Shown here: positions 37,100 to 51,300 of the stretch, in pieces | Layout: each line of letters starts with the position of its first letter | Position numbering within the stretch: position 1 is the first letter of the stretch | DNA from: Anoplolepis gracilipes | Lineage: Eukaryota > Arthropoda > Insecta > Hymenoptera > Formicidae | Assembly: GCF_047496725.1 (NCBI RefSeq) | Contig: NC_132971.1 | Coordinates: forward strand, 13,760,501 to 13,824,500 | Reading direction: 5' to 3' | Length of the DNA stretch: 64,000 nt | The notes under the pieces: model-generated | The model's database searches: none | The model's input: the letters and a program-made list of their open reading frames with translations, nothing else | What the model was told of the DNA's origin: nothing | Translations under genes and position numbers: made by a program

Positions 37100-38217
37100 T
37101 CGCACTATCGCCGTTCGCTAATTGCTCGAATTGAATCGAAGTGGAAGTAACTGCCGTGGGACGCTTCTCGTCATCGGAAGCTTCGTCTGTTCCAGGAGGG
37201 GAAACTGCATACGTGGTCGCCTACATACGTGGCGGCGGCGGCGGCGGCGCCGGCGACACGGACGGATAGAGTGGTTGGAATCATGAGACGAGAAGTTGGA
37301 AAACAGATATTGATCGTTTGCCGGCGCGTAGTACGCGACTCGCGAATACTATGCGAATGCACGTGAGCACTTGCGTATACACCAGTATATCGCATAACGC
37401 ATCAATGATATTGCCACTCGAATGTTGATCGATCTAATCTACTGATATTTGAAGTAATATTTGGAAAATATTACATCGAGAGTCTTACGCGATAGCTATA
37501 GAATCCTTCCTCTTACGTTAAATAAGATTGAGCTTTATTCAGAAATCAACTTCTCGCAAGTAACACGCTCCTTGCAATTTACAACTCTGCTTCTTGGTGA
37601 TTGATATAAAAGGACAGTTCTTTGCAACTTTGAAGTAAACTGCACGATAGTAATTTAAATCATCAGAATCCATCCAAGCTCTAGAAAATTGAAATCTTTT
37701 TTGCCTTCTTATACAAAATAGCAGGATTTTTATTATGTAAATAAAAAGCGCAATTATTTACATTATAAAATAACTTAACATCTACATGATTTTTTTATTG
37801 AAATGAAAATTTCGAATAAATATTTTTATTTTACAGTAATGTATCGGATTTTGATTTTATTTAATTTTGTTAATTTATAGATTTATTACATTTTTTGGTC
37901 CTTTATTCTTAACGCAAAAATTAGTTATTATTGAGATTTAATTGGAGTAATAAAGCGTTCTTTATCGCGGTACTTGGCGTATATTGCACATTATTCAAGA
38001 GAAAAAATCCCTTGCTCTTGCGTACAGTTGGATTAATATTTCCATGTTAACCATCGAACGCGTAATATCAAAATCTACGTATGAATAATTGGCACTCTGT
38101 GTGTTTATGACTGTATTTATATATACGACATGTAATCATAACCGTATTTTGGAGAAACAGAGAACTGAGAGAGTGGTTGAGAGAGAGAAAGAGATAGGGA
38201 ACAAGATTTCATCCCCC

Positions 38218-38241
38218 TTTTTTTTTTTTTTTTTTTTTTTT
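38218..38241. repeat. T24 homopolymer
   Basis: An uninterrupted T tract preceded by CCCCC. On the minus strand this would be a poly(A), but no retroposed gene is seen beside it. Confidence 0.95.
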
Positions 38242-38697
38242 GCTAGAATTTATTACTTCGGGACGAGAACGTTATTCCCTGAGACTTGTATTAAATGAAT
38301 CTCACTCTGACAATACGTTTGACTTAAAAAAATACACGCGCTATTATTTTGATTCCGTATACCACGTATCGATATCAATCGCGCGTTCATTCGCATCGAA
38401 CGCACGAATTTGCCGCATTGGCCGTTCGAAACGGGCAATAGGCAAAGACACAACAGTTGTAACGCGATAGGAACCTACGGGGGTTTAATTTGGCGCAGAG
38501 CCGATACGCACGCGAGTGCGCACAGCGTGGTGCACGCGTGCATGCGTGTGTGGATCATCGTCCCTCGGGAAACACGATACACGCATGATATCGATACGGT
38601 AGTAGACGATGTACAATGTTTTCGTTACGGTGCGTTGAGCTCGTTACGTTTCTGCACTTCTGTCGCGTATTCCGCACACCCGCGATCGTGTACGCCA

Positions 38698-38766
38698 TAC
38701 GCATGCACGCACGCACGCACGCAGGCAGGCACGCGCGCACGCGCGCACGCGCGCGTATAGCGCGAC
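38698..38766. repeat. Alternating purine-pyrimidine ACGC/CG tract
   Basis: Repeats of ACGC, then CAGG, then CGCGCA and CGCGCG. The strictly alternating CG/CA composition is the classic Z-DNA-prone kind. The open frames on both strands here are repeat translations. Confidence 0.9.
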
Positions 38767-39845
38767 GCATCGAATGCGACGCACGAACGGGAAGTGCGCC
38801 ACTCCAACGTGCAGATATTTTCGGTTCCATCGATTTAACAAGTAGCGATAGCGGTGGATATTTTTATACGCACGCGCATATGCGTCAGCATTAATTAATA
38901 CCGAAGCGCTGCGCTCTTAATGCTCGTTAAAGCTATTATCGGTTGTGGTTTGCAGTCGCGCCGGATGAGCGCATGACGCACTGGCTTCCGGTGCTCTTCG
39001 AAATTCCCATGTTGCGATATTAACATGACATCTCGATGCGGTTACATTTACGCGAAGCAAATATATTTGCTAAAATGTATTGAGCTATATCATCAAGACC
39101 TCTGTTCACGGTATACATATAATGAGAACATAGTATTTGTCGAGGTCTAATTGCTAGAAAGCAACATCTTGCCGGCTTTGATGGAACCATTGCTTGTATA
39201 ATTAATAACCACGATATACACAACAGTTACAGTTGTAACTTGATAGACAGCTTAATATCGTGAGTAATATTTAACTACTTGTCTCAGAAATGCCATCAAT
39301 ATTAAACTAATGTTTAAAATCGAGTCATTTAAAAATCTAGTGATTTAACATTGAATCAATTACTTAAATTAAAGAAGAAATGAAAAGTATATTAATGACA
39401 AATATCGCGCTGGTAAGAATATCTTAGCGACTACTGGCATCACCGAGAGCGAGCGTTTTGATGCGTGGTAATAATTCTACATGACTGTAAATCACAAAAA
39501 ACATTTAGTAGAAGATAACGTCAGATATCTTTCTGCGCACATGCTTCCCTCATAGATACCGTAAAAATGCGAGACTGTGATTGGTGTTGGCGTGCTTTTA
39601 CAGTACGTCGCTAATAATCTACCGCATCTCGCGAAGGTACGCGGAAACGTCCTTACAAATCGTCCGAGGAATCATAAAATCGCTAGGCGTAATTAAACAC
39701 GCGGCACGGAGCGCGATATTTTTCTCCGTCTGGCTCTCTCCACCGTCGCGTTTTTCGCAGGGTTCGAAAAATACCGGCCATTTATCTTCCAAGGTAAACG
39801 TCCGCCTTTTTTTTCGGTAAATTATAGTTTTTGGTAGTTTTAAAA

Positions 39846-39926
39846 CATAACGCTCTTGGTATAAGGTTTCAACCAAGTATAAAATTGCGAAACATAACGC
39901 TTAGGTAAGATTTAAACCGGATATAA
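39846..39926. repeat. Diverged tandem duplication, about 36-bp unit
   Basis: CATAACGCT...GGTATAAGGTTTCAACC(A)AGTATAA (39846-39882) is followed by CATAACGCTTAGGTAAGATTTAAACCGGATATAA (39893-39926) in a matching arrangement. The second copy contains AG|GTAAGA but lacks a pyrimidine tract. Confidence 0.5.
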
Positions 39927-40104
39927 TAACATTGCAATCTCAGAGAAATTTTATTTTCGAATAAAATATAGATTTCACATTTGATAATAATAGAAATACA
40001 TTTTTTTTATTCCGACTTTGTACGCGACGTAGATAAAATACAGAGACGATAAATTCGTTAATAAAATTAATACAGTATTTTTAGAGAAGAGAAAGTATAA
40101 CTTT

Positions 40105-40107
<3 letters not shown>

Positions 40108-40157
<50 letters not shown>

Positions 40158-40158
40158 A
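40108..40158. repeat. (TC)n microsatellite
   Basis: A TC tract of about 22 units with a short TTTCTCTATC tail. Confidence 0.95.
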
Positions 40159-41990
40159 TCTTTGATAACGCAAGAAAATTACTATGTCCTAAATATATTA
40201 TTGAAAAATTATTCTAGAGGATATCGATTATTTTCGACGAATCAACTTTGGTTTTTCATAGTAGGTTTTTCATAGCCCCGTTTTCTCTCGTGAGATCAAT
40301 AAATCGTGGAACCGCCGGGTGCTGCACAGTCATCCTGCGTGTACCTTCTTTCCCGCCGGCACCTCCCTCCCGTCTCCTTCACGCAGGCCCTCTCCGAGAG
40401 TATTCGAGTCCGGCCGACCGAGCGATAATAAAATAATTCTCCGCCACAATAGACAATGCTCGGCGGGATGATAGTAATTCAAACCGGATGGAGGAAAAAG
40501 AGGCCGGTCGTCGTTTTCCGTACTTCCGCCCGGCTGGCATGTACGCTCCGGCGCTTTGCTCGCCCCAGTCCTCCTCCCCCTTTGCTTTTCATAACTGGTG
40601 CTCGTCCATGCGACCCGCTCTTTCTTCCTTCCACGGGAAATTTGTCATCGAAGAAAAATAATGCGGCTCGCGCGCGCCGATGATATTGTCGTAATTCATT
40701 CCTGGGCTATGATTGGTGGTAGGTACCTCTGAATGCCCTGTATATGTTCGAGAGTATGTCAGCTATAGTATTGTAGTGGAATGAACAGTAAAAAATTCTT
40801 TAAAAATTGTGATAGAAAAGAGGAAGAATGCAACTTGGCAATTAATTGCTGTTGGAGAGAAGAGAATTAAGGTTAATAAATATTACAAATATTTATGCGA
40901 CATAGTTCTGATAAATTTAGAGTATTTGCTGAAAATTATTATATTTTATTTTATTTATAAATTAATTATTTATATTTGTGTGAATTTATATTAACATATG
41001 TATAACAGAACAAATACAATATAATAACAATAAATAAAAACATTATATAATACAAATTACCGTAATGAAAAACGTCGAAATTATATTTATTTTAATTTTT
41101 TCTTGTAAGAATATTCCACGTTTCGATGTTAAATAAAAGCTGGTTGTTCTACAGGATGGTCCATTGACTATCAATGCTAGCCGACGATAAATTATGACTG
41201 CTGTATCGGGTGTCTCTGAGTGAGTTCCCGCGAGCGGTAAAAATGCCTACCGCAAGATGACGACGAGCGATAGTAAAGTCAGCCGTTTGAGCCGCGAAAA
41301 GTACTACGATAGCGATTATTGTTATTACATCGCATTTGTCATGGTAACGAAGTCGTCGCGCGACGAATCCCGCTTTAACACGGGGAATGAATACGACTCG
41401 ACCTTAATGACATCGCGAATACGAAGGCGTTGAATTAAATACACCACGACATTCTGCGGCGATTATGACAGCTCTCGCGGTCATTATTCCTTGGATTCTT
41501 TTGCAGCGCTACTAATCATGCGAATATTAATGCTACTACCGATTTTGTGTGTGTGCTTGCATGTGAGCAAGCGTTTTATTAAATTGATTATTGTTACCAA
41601 TCATCGATTGATGTGCATATAATAAATAGAATCGAATAGTATATTTTTTTTATATGAAATGTTACTTGAATCGAGATTCAAATTATTATTAATTAAACAA
41701 TAATTCTTGGAAAAGTTCTTTAAAACCTTGAAAAAAGATACAAGAAAAATTGACAATATATTTTATTATGTCGTTGTAGCAATAAAATGATAATAGAAAA
41801 TCCAAAAGATGCAAAGCATTGTTATTTATATAGTGCTAACAATTGAAAAATAAAATTTAGTATCACGAGAGCGATCTAGCGGCATTAGTGGCCGGTAACA
41901 CTCTCGCAAGGTGCTGGCAAAAGTAAAGACGGGCATTAAACTAGCGTGCCGTACTATTATTCCCCCTGCAAATTGTTGTCCATCGCTGTG

Positions 41991-42018
41991 ACTCGGGACT
42001 CGGGACTCGGGACTCGGG
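41991..42018. repeat. ACTCGGG x4 tandem repeat
   Basis: Four perfect copies of a 7-bp GC-rich unit. They stand at the edge of a CpG-rich, then CT-rich block of 700 bp (41.99-42.7 kb). Confidence 0.95.
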
Positions 42019-44744
42019 ACCCCGAACTGTCCGGCCGGCGCACCAGATTACGATGGCCGGTGATAAAGTGCTCTCAGGTGACTGTCGCTTCGCCCGCCGT
42101 AATTACTTCCCCGACGCGAGAAAGGAGATCGTCGCTCGCGTCACCATGGCGAGGAGCCTCCGTCGACGGTACTTTGCCATGGAGACGCGCAACGAGTTTC
42201 TCCACGGCACTTTTCTCCCGCCGTCGCCTTCTTTTTCACTTCGTCTCCTCTCGCCGTTCTACCAGCCTGCTCTTCTCTTCGCTCGTTTCTTCCCCAACCG
42301 CGCCCGCATTGCGTTCCGACTCTTCTTCCGTGCCGTTTCGAGGCGAGGTAGTCTTTGGTCTCTTCCTCTCGGTGAGTCTTGGGTCTTGGGGAGCGAGTTT
42401 TAACGAGAAATTAATATCTCAAGTAAGTCGTCTCTCGACTCGTGGAGCAGGATCTTCTTTCTCCTCGTACCGGTATTGCTCGCCGTCTCGGACTTTGCTA
42501 TGTCTTTATTCAGTCTCTTTTTTTCGTTTTTCGCCTTTTTCATCTAACCTGCCGTTTCTTCTTCTGTGAAAAATGCGTGATTCGCGTCTTATCCTTTTTC
42601 TATCTTCTCTTTTTGACTCTCCTTCATTCACCGCCGTTTCTCGACGTTTTCTTCTTGCGTTTTTACCGCCGATGCCTCCTACGCGCGGCTGCACCCTCCA
42701 TTATTCTGGTAGGCGTAGTCGCTCAATGCCTAATTAAGCGCGCGACTTGGTCAATTAGCTAATTAATGTTAGTAGGAAGTGTAAGCATTGCAACAAGGAT
42801 ACACACGTTTATGTTTCAAGTAATTGGGTTAACGGTTTTTTTAAATGAAGAGTGTAAAATTTTATCAACAAACCGTTGTGAAATATCAAACTGTAAAATA
42901 ATATCAATTCATTATATCTTCGATTGATAACTAATTTTTAGCGAAAATTTGTTTCTTACAAAACTAATAAGTTGTAAACATTGAAAAGCTATAAAGGTTA
43001 TGAGGGCGAGTGCAAATGTGAAAATAATTGTTATATTATTTTTTTTCTTTTATAAGTCCTGTAATGTTGAAAGTTTTCGTGATATGTATCCCTTTCTAGA
43101 AATATTTTAAATTTATAAGTCTGCAAAAATTTTATCAGAAATAGAAGTAATAAGGTTTAGGAATTCTCTCTTATTAATTTTTGATTATATATTTTATGTA
43201 AATATTTATTTTTATATTACAACATTTTCATAACATTTACAAGATTTTTTGAAAATTTTTATTATATAGCTTTATGCAACATGTAATCTTTATTATAAAA
43301 ACTTTTTTTGAGATATACTACATAATATTTTAATATATATATTTTTTTAACAAAAAATTAGCAAAAATTAATAAAATTTTTAGGAACAAACTGCATGATG
43401 ACTATTCTATTGAATTTTGGCAATACCTATTTTCATTCAATCTATATCACATACGTTTACAGCTACGGACGCTCTGAAATTTTGTAAGTTTCTTCGGCGA
43501 CGTCGAGACGCGTCGCCTTGTCTCAAGAATTTCCAGCTCTCATGTCACGTGGCTGGCTGGTGACATCACGATCCCCTTTATCCTCCCTTTAACGTCTACG
43601 GTGACGCATACCTTTCCACAACCGCGGCATTTTCCAGAAAATCGTGGTCGAAGATTTACGAAACTTTTTCTTCGGGTACACACACGTACACAAACACAGT
43701 CCCGCTCAAGTTTCTCGATAGCCATCGCGCATCTCGTTCGTCGCGCGTGGTTAATACCAACTGTCGCTCAATCATCGGGTTCTTCGGAGGAGTTGTTGGG
43801 TCTCGCCGGCTACCGCGACATACAACATATCCCAGAGTTGCGGCTTTGGCAGACATCTGGCACGCATCCACGGCGGATACTCGAAAACCCTTGTGCATGC
43901 CTACTACACGCCACCTATATACAAGCCGGCATTACAGATGATCGTTGTCGGCACAACGCGGATCTGGGTCTAGGTATTTCGAGATACAACCGCCCGCGTG
44001 CGAGCCGTGCGATTCTCGTGCGCGCCTCCGCGTGACGTGAGAGCCTTTTTTTACATCGATTTATATCGACGAGTTTATCGAAGCATCCTTCTTGAAAAAT
44101 ATTCCTCGCCGACGATTTTACGTAACCGGCGAGGCCAGAATAAAATTCTGACTGTGTAGATCTGAACGCGAGAAGCGATTTGGCAAGATTGATTTTATAC
44201 GGAGTTTCAACTGTCACTTAATTTTAACTATAGAAGAGAAGTAATACTTTTTCAATATTTGACAAGTTGCAAGAACGTGTTATAAATAAATATTTCAGTA
44301 GACATTTCACAGCGGCGAAAGGCATCCATATGATATATTCCTCAATAATATTGATATTTACTCACAAGAATCATATTTCTTGCTTATCGCATTTGGAGAT
44401 TTAACACATCTGATTCGTATTTTCTAATGCGAATATATTTTAATATATTGTAAATATTATTGTTGATGTTATTATTTATTTATTATTAATAATAAATTAT
44501 ATTTATTTTTATAATATATAAATTTATAACGAAAAATATATTTATATCATATTTATGACAAAACATATATAGAATGTTTATAGAATGTTTATATAACAAA
44601 ACACGAACAATTATATGTAACATATTTATAATATAAAATATAAAGATTTATACAATAACATATACACAATATTATAATACAATACTATTTTATATTATTA
44701 ATAATATAATTTTATATATAAAACAAATTTATATGCGTAACAAC

Positions 44745-44764
44745 TTCTCTCTCTCTCTCTCTCT
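44745..44764. repeat. (CT)n microsatellite
   Basis: A short CT tract at the end of a 300-bp almost pure AT region (44440-44740). Confidence 0.9.
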
Positions 44765-47234
44765 TTTTATCTATAAGCATTTTTTTAGTCGAGAAGCTTC
44801 AAGGTTTAGCAAATATTTAGTATATACAATATGACTAATAAATTAACAGTTTTATTATTAAAAAAACAATTATCATAAATTCGGTTTGTGTAATATCTGC
44901 TAATTCTTAAAAACTTTGGTTTTATAAAATTGCGCAGCGGTTTACATATCAAAAAGCATACGGTATATATTTGATATAATATATATATATATATATTTTT
45001 TTTTTTTTTCTTTAATCTTTACTATCATTATTCTTACCAAAATTAGTCGTCCCGGAAATTGCTTTTTGCTAAAAAGGTATATAATAAAAAAAAATCCAAT
45101 CGTAGGTCGCATCCTTGTACGTTCGCGACTCGGCGGTCATAAAATTTGTCTGGCGCGCACATTATTCGCTTTGTTTGGCGCGAATTAAATCACACATGTA
45201 TACGTTCGCTTCGAGACAGACGGACAATCGTAATTGCTTCTATGTCGCGTCGTAGCCTCGCGCATTCTTCGTCTACCGGTAGTCTCTCGTCGTGAACTAT
45301 ATGACGACAAATAAATCCTGACGGAAATGCGTCATTCACTAAATACGGTGTTCTCGCTGGTCGTACAATTGCGCCGTCAGGCATCTTCTGCATTTCACAA
45401 AACTTCGATGGATCTCGATCTTTCATCTATGATGCAATAAAATATCGTTGTGTTGTTCGTGAATTTATTGCGTATGCGCTTATAAACGTTTGTAAAATGA
45501 CGATGCGATCGAACATCTTGAACAGCAGATGATAAACGTACATCGTATACTACTCTACTATATACGATAGCTGAGTAATAGTCGAAGAAGATAGAATCGT
45601 TTTGTCATATTGATAAAAAAACGATATAATTTTTAGCTCGGTTGTTTATCTTTTTAACATAATTTTCTAAGGATAATAAAAAAAATTATATTTTTTCTGT
45701 GTTCTAAAAAATACATGAAAAAGAAGTCAGATGTGTCTACCATTTTATGACGATTTACTTAAAGCGAGTTTTAGTCAAGGATAATCAAAGGAACCCTCGA
45801 GATGCGATATCTCATTGTCAGGACTGACTTTCTACGCGAAGGAACGCGAAATTCCCGAATAACTCGCCGCGATTTTGAATTTCTCTCCCGTTTTTGTGAA
45901 GAGGTTTCTGCTCGTTCATAATCTCTTTCTTCCTCTTTCTTTCTTTCTTTGAAGAAGAGCACGTGACGACCGTGAGCGCCGTGGAGCGTTTTCGGCCAGA
46001 AGCCACGTTGTGTGCCGAGGGAGCGAATTCGCTTTAATTTTAGCCATGCTCCTCCGCCCATGCCTTGGGCAGGCCATGGTATGCATGGTGGTGCTCTCGG
46101 CAGCAGCCTTGGCATCGCAGACGCATTATTCATACCTTAATGAATTCTCTCTTGCCCCCTACCCCCCTCTCCCTCCCCGACTTCTCTGCTTTTGCTACGA
46201 CAACTGTGCGTCCTCTGACCACGAGCGTTCTTATCGACAACGGTCTATTTTTGCAAATATACCTTTCTTCCCTATTTCTTCTGTCTGTTCATAAATCTTT
46301 CATCTTGTTTTTCATTCTGTCCTTTGTATATATATATATGTATATGAAGATGTACACGTAATATTTTGAGAAAATAAGTACAACTTTTTTCTTTTTCTCT
46401 TAATGATAAAAAGAAGAATGGAGAAATGTATTTCTTTTCAGATGTATCTTAGGTCAGTTTTTGAAAAATTTATTTTTCAAATTTGTTTATAATGGATGCG
46501 ATATACCATTGACTGTTTCTGAGATAAAAAAATATTTTGCACACTTTTCATTATTCTTAGATCATGTATATTTTTATATCTTTCACGTAGAGTGTGTTTT
46601 TGTAAAATTTGATTGCACTATAATATAAAAATAGATTTTTAAATTATATTACTTTTTGTGAAGCAGTACAAGTAATTAGACCTACGTTGCGAACGTTGTA
46701 ATTTCACAATTTTTATGTTTTCTATAAAACAGCAGAGAGATTTGAAGAGTTTTATCTTTTCAGCATTCACGACAAACTTTTTCTGGATTTATCTTGTATT
46801 GCACAGAATATATATATAATCGCGATTTGGGAAAAATTTTGAAATAATAAAAGCTATAGCAAACACACAGATTAACTTTCTAAAAGGATATATTATTTAC
46901 TTTTTTTTGTATAATAAGTTACGAGAACAAAGATATTATTTTATATATGCACAAGAAGCATTTATAATTTCTACGGCAAATAGGAAAGAAACGTAAAATA
47001 ACAACATGCACGAAGCATATACGCGCATGCATAATTTTATTTTTTATTTATATCACTAAATATAGGACTTGACGCTTGTTATTTCAACTGTTATATTTTA
47101 AAATGAGAACTAGCTTATCACATGAAATGTAATAGTCATGAAGTATATCGCATTTATTACATAATGCAAGGTAATCTTTTTTTTTTATGTAAATTTTCAC
47201 TTCTCTCAACTTGACATTATAGCTTCTCATAATT

Positions 47235-47284
47235 GCATAAAAATAATACATACGTATATGCGTAAAAATAATACATACGTGTAT
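47235..47284. repeat. Two tandem 25-bp units
   Basis: GCATAAAAATAATACATACG followed by TATAT is repeated as GCGTAAAAATAATACATACG followed by TGTAT. There are two mismatches in 25 bp, so this is a fresh local duplication. Confidence 0.9.
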
Positions 47285-47745
47285 GCTAGTTAGCGTGTCG
47301 AGATATTATAATATTTTCGCACGAAATGTCGAATACTTAATAGCTAATACTTGAGAGCTGTCGAATATTTAAATACTGTATAATATAGTACTCGATCTTG
47401 TACAAGCCTATACACCATTATCTATAGCAATTGACGAGTAATATAAAATAATCATATTAATGTTTTAGTGCGATATTGAAAACATTGTAACTGTATATTA
47501 CGTGCATCAGTATTCTCTTCCGAAAAAACTCGCGCGCCAGGAGAATAATCTTACATACCATCTGCCGCAGTAGTCACGCATCCTTGCGTTCCTGTTCTCT
47601 CTTCCTTCGTGCAATTTCGACACACCGTTGTGGCGCAGGTGTAATGTCGCGGTAATTCTCCGGTACCACACTTGTAGTAAAATTCCGGTGACTGGCCCGA
47701 AACGAGGAAGCAGTGTCTGAGAATGGGAAAAAGTGAGAGCGACAC

Positions 47746-47975
47746 AGAGAGAGAGAGAGAGAGAATTCGTCGCGGTCGGTGCATCGCGCGATGCAGGCGC
47801 GCGCAATTCACGGCACCGCATTTGGGATTCTACCACACTTCCGGTCGGCCGACGTGTCGTAAGAAGGAAGCGCGGAAGCCGGTGTGGGGTGGGAAATAGC
47901 CAGAATTCTAGTTCGCGAAAGAAGCGGTAGTCTGACGCGCTGCAACGAGGAGCGTGTTCGCGCAAGGGACAGGAG

Positions 47976-48008
<33 letters not shown>
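47746..48008. repeat. Two (GA)n tracts, 47746-47764 and 47981-48008
   Basis: Clean GA tracts bound a CpG-rich 215-bp stretch within the intron. The combination resembles the GA-rich leader of luna and could mark a regulatory element or alternative promoter. No Inr-DPE pair was found here. Confidence 0.85.
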
Positions 48009-48011
<3 letters not shown>

Positions 48012-48280
48012 GGGAAGAGACCGCATAGACCAAAAGGGGATGCGGCAGGATAGTATATGAGGTTAGTTAGCCGACCTCGTGCGCTGCATATTAAAAATAT
48101 TCAAATGCCGACGCCGCCAGGAGGTCGAGGGTGAGTACCGCGACTTGCGCACCAGAATTTACGGCCTGCATGGCGCGATAGTGCAAATTATGTTCATGAA
48201 ACAATGTAGCAAGCGCCGTCCTCTGTTTTCCTCTGCTCGTCGCTCGTACACACCCGCGTGTTCTCTCGTGTATTATGTGT

Positions 48281-48306
48281 ATATATATACACACACACAC
48301 ACACAC
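48281..48306. repeat. (TA)n(CA)n microsatellite
   Basis: TA units pass into CA units. Confidence 0.9.
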
Positions 48307-51300
48307 ATTCACCGTATGTGTCAGACATTGTTGAAGGGCCCGATACTTGTGCATCGCGTAGAGTTAGGTAGGTTCACTCGCGTGCCGATGCGACGTGTGA
48401 CAGGCCCTCGTGGACGCGCCCGGATTTCGAACGCATCCGTTAGGATGCATTTATGCGCTCGTGGCTGCAGATAAGGAACGACACCGCACTCTCTCCGGGG
48501 CCCCGGGGCCAATCTTCTTGCCATCTTCCTCCTATCCTACCACGTAGAGCTCGTACCGGCGATAAGATTTGCATGAAGCCTGCTACCTGCCACCCTTCTG
48601 CCACGTTACTTCGATCGTGGCGACGATTTACGTCCGCGTGTTGCTGCCATCTCATCATCTGACTCTTCTCCGCCTAACCTACGTTGGGCTTTCGGTAACA
48701 TTCGGTAACATGACACGATGTGTATAATTGTGTAGTCTGCAATGTTATATTTTACCAGACAAAAAACGAGATATGTCGTACGGTATTACAGTGCTGTTTA
48801 ATAAACGTATGTAAAATCAAGAAAATAGATGCATTAATCTAAATAGTTACAATATAAAGAATATTATATTAAATATATCATATTAAATAATTCAATATAT
48901 TTGATACGCGACAATTTTTATTTTTCAAATATTTTATATAAAGTTATTTTTAAATTATTATTTAAATAAGCGGTTCCGATATATTCTATAATCATTTAAA
49001 CTGTTTGATATAATTCTTTAAGCAACATGTTTTATGAGAAATTTTATGTGCGCGATTGCATTTATCACTGACCAGAAAGCAAAAAGAAAAATCTGCAGTT
49101 AATCTATCGTGTATTTACGTAAAGAATGAAAGAAATTAGAGGATACCTTCATAGACAATCGTTATTTTGTGCGAAGTACCATTCCGGCATCATTGTCCTG
49201 CAGCGTAAACGGCGAAAGTAGCGTAATTGAGACATTTTAATTTTAGAGACACAACAGCGGAGAAGAAAAGGGTGTAGAGTCTGCGCTTTTGTTCCGTCTG
49301 AAAATAAAGTTAGGATTCATGCCTCATTTGCTGTGGTATTGTCGGACAATGGCGGGAAATGTACACTGGAACAGGTTTTCCTTGAAACGCGCGTCTTGTA
49401 TAAAATAGTCAGTTACTTAACCATCGTTTGTATGTAACGCTTTAAATGTCACCTCGCGACTCAACATATTTTCATCATCTCTCTTACGCTGCTTGCCGGT
49501 GAGATCATCGATGACGCGAGTGAGAAAGATTTTACATGTTGCTTATCGATCCATGGGTAAAGCCATTTTGGGCAAAATTGAAATGTATGTTAAGAAATTT
49601 TTTGCTTCTGATTTTATCTTTATGGATTTGAAAAAGAAATGATGAGAATTTTTCATAAATTTTTTAAAATATATGATATACAATGTGTGTGACATCTCTC
49701 TTTCTCTTTTTCTCTAAGATAAAATATTTATTAATGATTCAAATTAATAATTACTTTGTGAATAAGTTTATTAAAGAACTTAATTTATAAATTTATCGAT
49801 GAATTGGAAATAGTTACGGCAATTGTTTTAAAATAACGTGTCGTTTTTAGAAAATCTTCTCTTTAGTACAATATTTTTGCAAAGTCCGTTCACACACGTA
49901 ATATTTCACGAGATGTGCTCGTATAATAATATCGAAAGGTGTCTCGTTTTTCTATTCTTCTCCCTGCTGACGCAGCTCGAAAGGGGGAGATCGAAGTACT
50001 TTGCTATCAGAAATTTCGCGAGACATTCGTATTGCGCGGCTCGCAAGGAAAACGTGTCTGCCGAGATGTAACTGCAATTTTATGCAAATGGAAAAGAGGG
50101 ATATGCGTGCCTGGTTCGAAGAACGATATTGCAAATATTGCAGACGTATCATTTTACTTCCTTCACGTTTTAGGTAGACTTTGAATTTGTTCTGAGACAA
50201 GTGAAAATATCGTAAGTCATCTCGGCAGGGATATTTTATCGTTTCTTATATCATGGTGTTATTAATTATTTATTAAACATTATTTCATGATTTTCATTTT
50301 AAACACATTAATACTGCGTTAAGCAACCATTTGATTCTCATTAATGTTATCTTATATAGCGCTCTTAAAGCTTTATATTATATGTATACTATGACACAAT
50401 TATTTCTCTCTTTCTCTCTCTCTTTCTCTCCTGGCGTTTTGCTAGTTTAGTCGCGGAATTTGTTCACGGCAATCTGAATTTTAATATTAATCCTTGCCGA
50501 TAATCAGCAAGTTAAGCAATAATAGCACTATTCTTTCTAATTATAAAAGGATTGCGATTTATGATTTTTTATTTTGTAAATGTTAAGTTCTAAAACATTA
50601 TTATGAAGAATAATATTGTAATATTATTGCATATTGATATGAATATAAACCATAGGTTAATAACTATTATATTCATAATAACTATTATATTCTGCTTATA
50701 CGAGAATAGCTTAGTAATATATATACTCTACTATTAATCACGCGATAATCGAAATACTTTTTACAAATATAAATTTTAGGTGTGCTTTTATACAGTTGAT
50801 TACATCGCAAAATTCAAGGTAAAATTTAAATTGTTTGACGGGTTCTTCAAATATTTGTTATGCTGATGCCATTCCTACCTAAGAAACGCTAAGAAACTAA
50901 CAGCAATGCGATTATTAAATTCATGAAAACTCGCATACTTCGAACTGTCGAATGGCTTGCTTGCTATGGTATTTCATTAAAAAGTCTTGAACAGAAATTT
51001 TTATCGCATCTCCTTTTGCGCTGTACTTGAGGCAACTTTACTTATACTCGAGTTAGCCGGCGGAAGAGTCAATTTGCAGAGGCCGCGGCCGGTTAAATGA
51101 AACATAGCCGGTCTAAACTCACGCGCACATATGCTGTTCCTTTTCGCGGAAGGTCTCATCGGCGCGTCGAGAATTTGCTCGATTTTTGCCGAAGTGTTCA
51201 CACGTAGGACATGAAGGAACGAGAAAAATATTCTTCTTATTTTTCCTCGTCGTTCTAAAGGTAAAGGAACGAAAATGGAATGATAAAGTGCAAAGATACT

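Noticed and set aside
39889..39910. TTAG|GTAAGA as a second ratchet site
   Set aside because: The donor half is good, but the bases before it are A-rich with no pyrimidine tract, and it lies in a local tandem duplication.
41946..42569. Longest open frame in the window (207 codons)
   Set aside because: Serine/arginine/leucine-rich translation of CpG- and CT-rich DNA containing the ACTCGGG array. A second frame (42053-42403) is open over the same bases, and there is no domain.
50150..50180. CTTCCTTCACGTTTTAG|GTAGAC as a ratchet site
   Set aside because: The acceptor half is acceptable, but GTAGAC is a weak donor.
51235..51265. Pyrimidine tract with AAAG|GTAAAG as a ratchet site
   Set aside because: The acceptor ends AAAG instead of YAG and the donor is mediocre.
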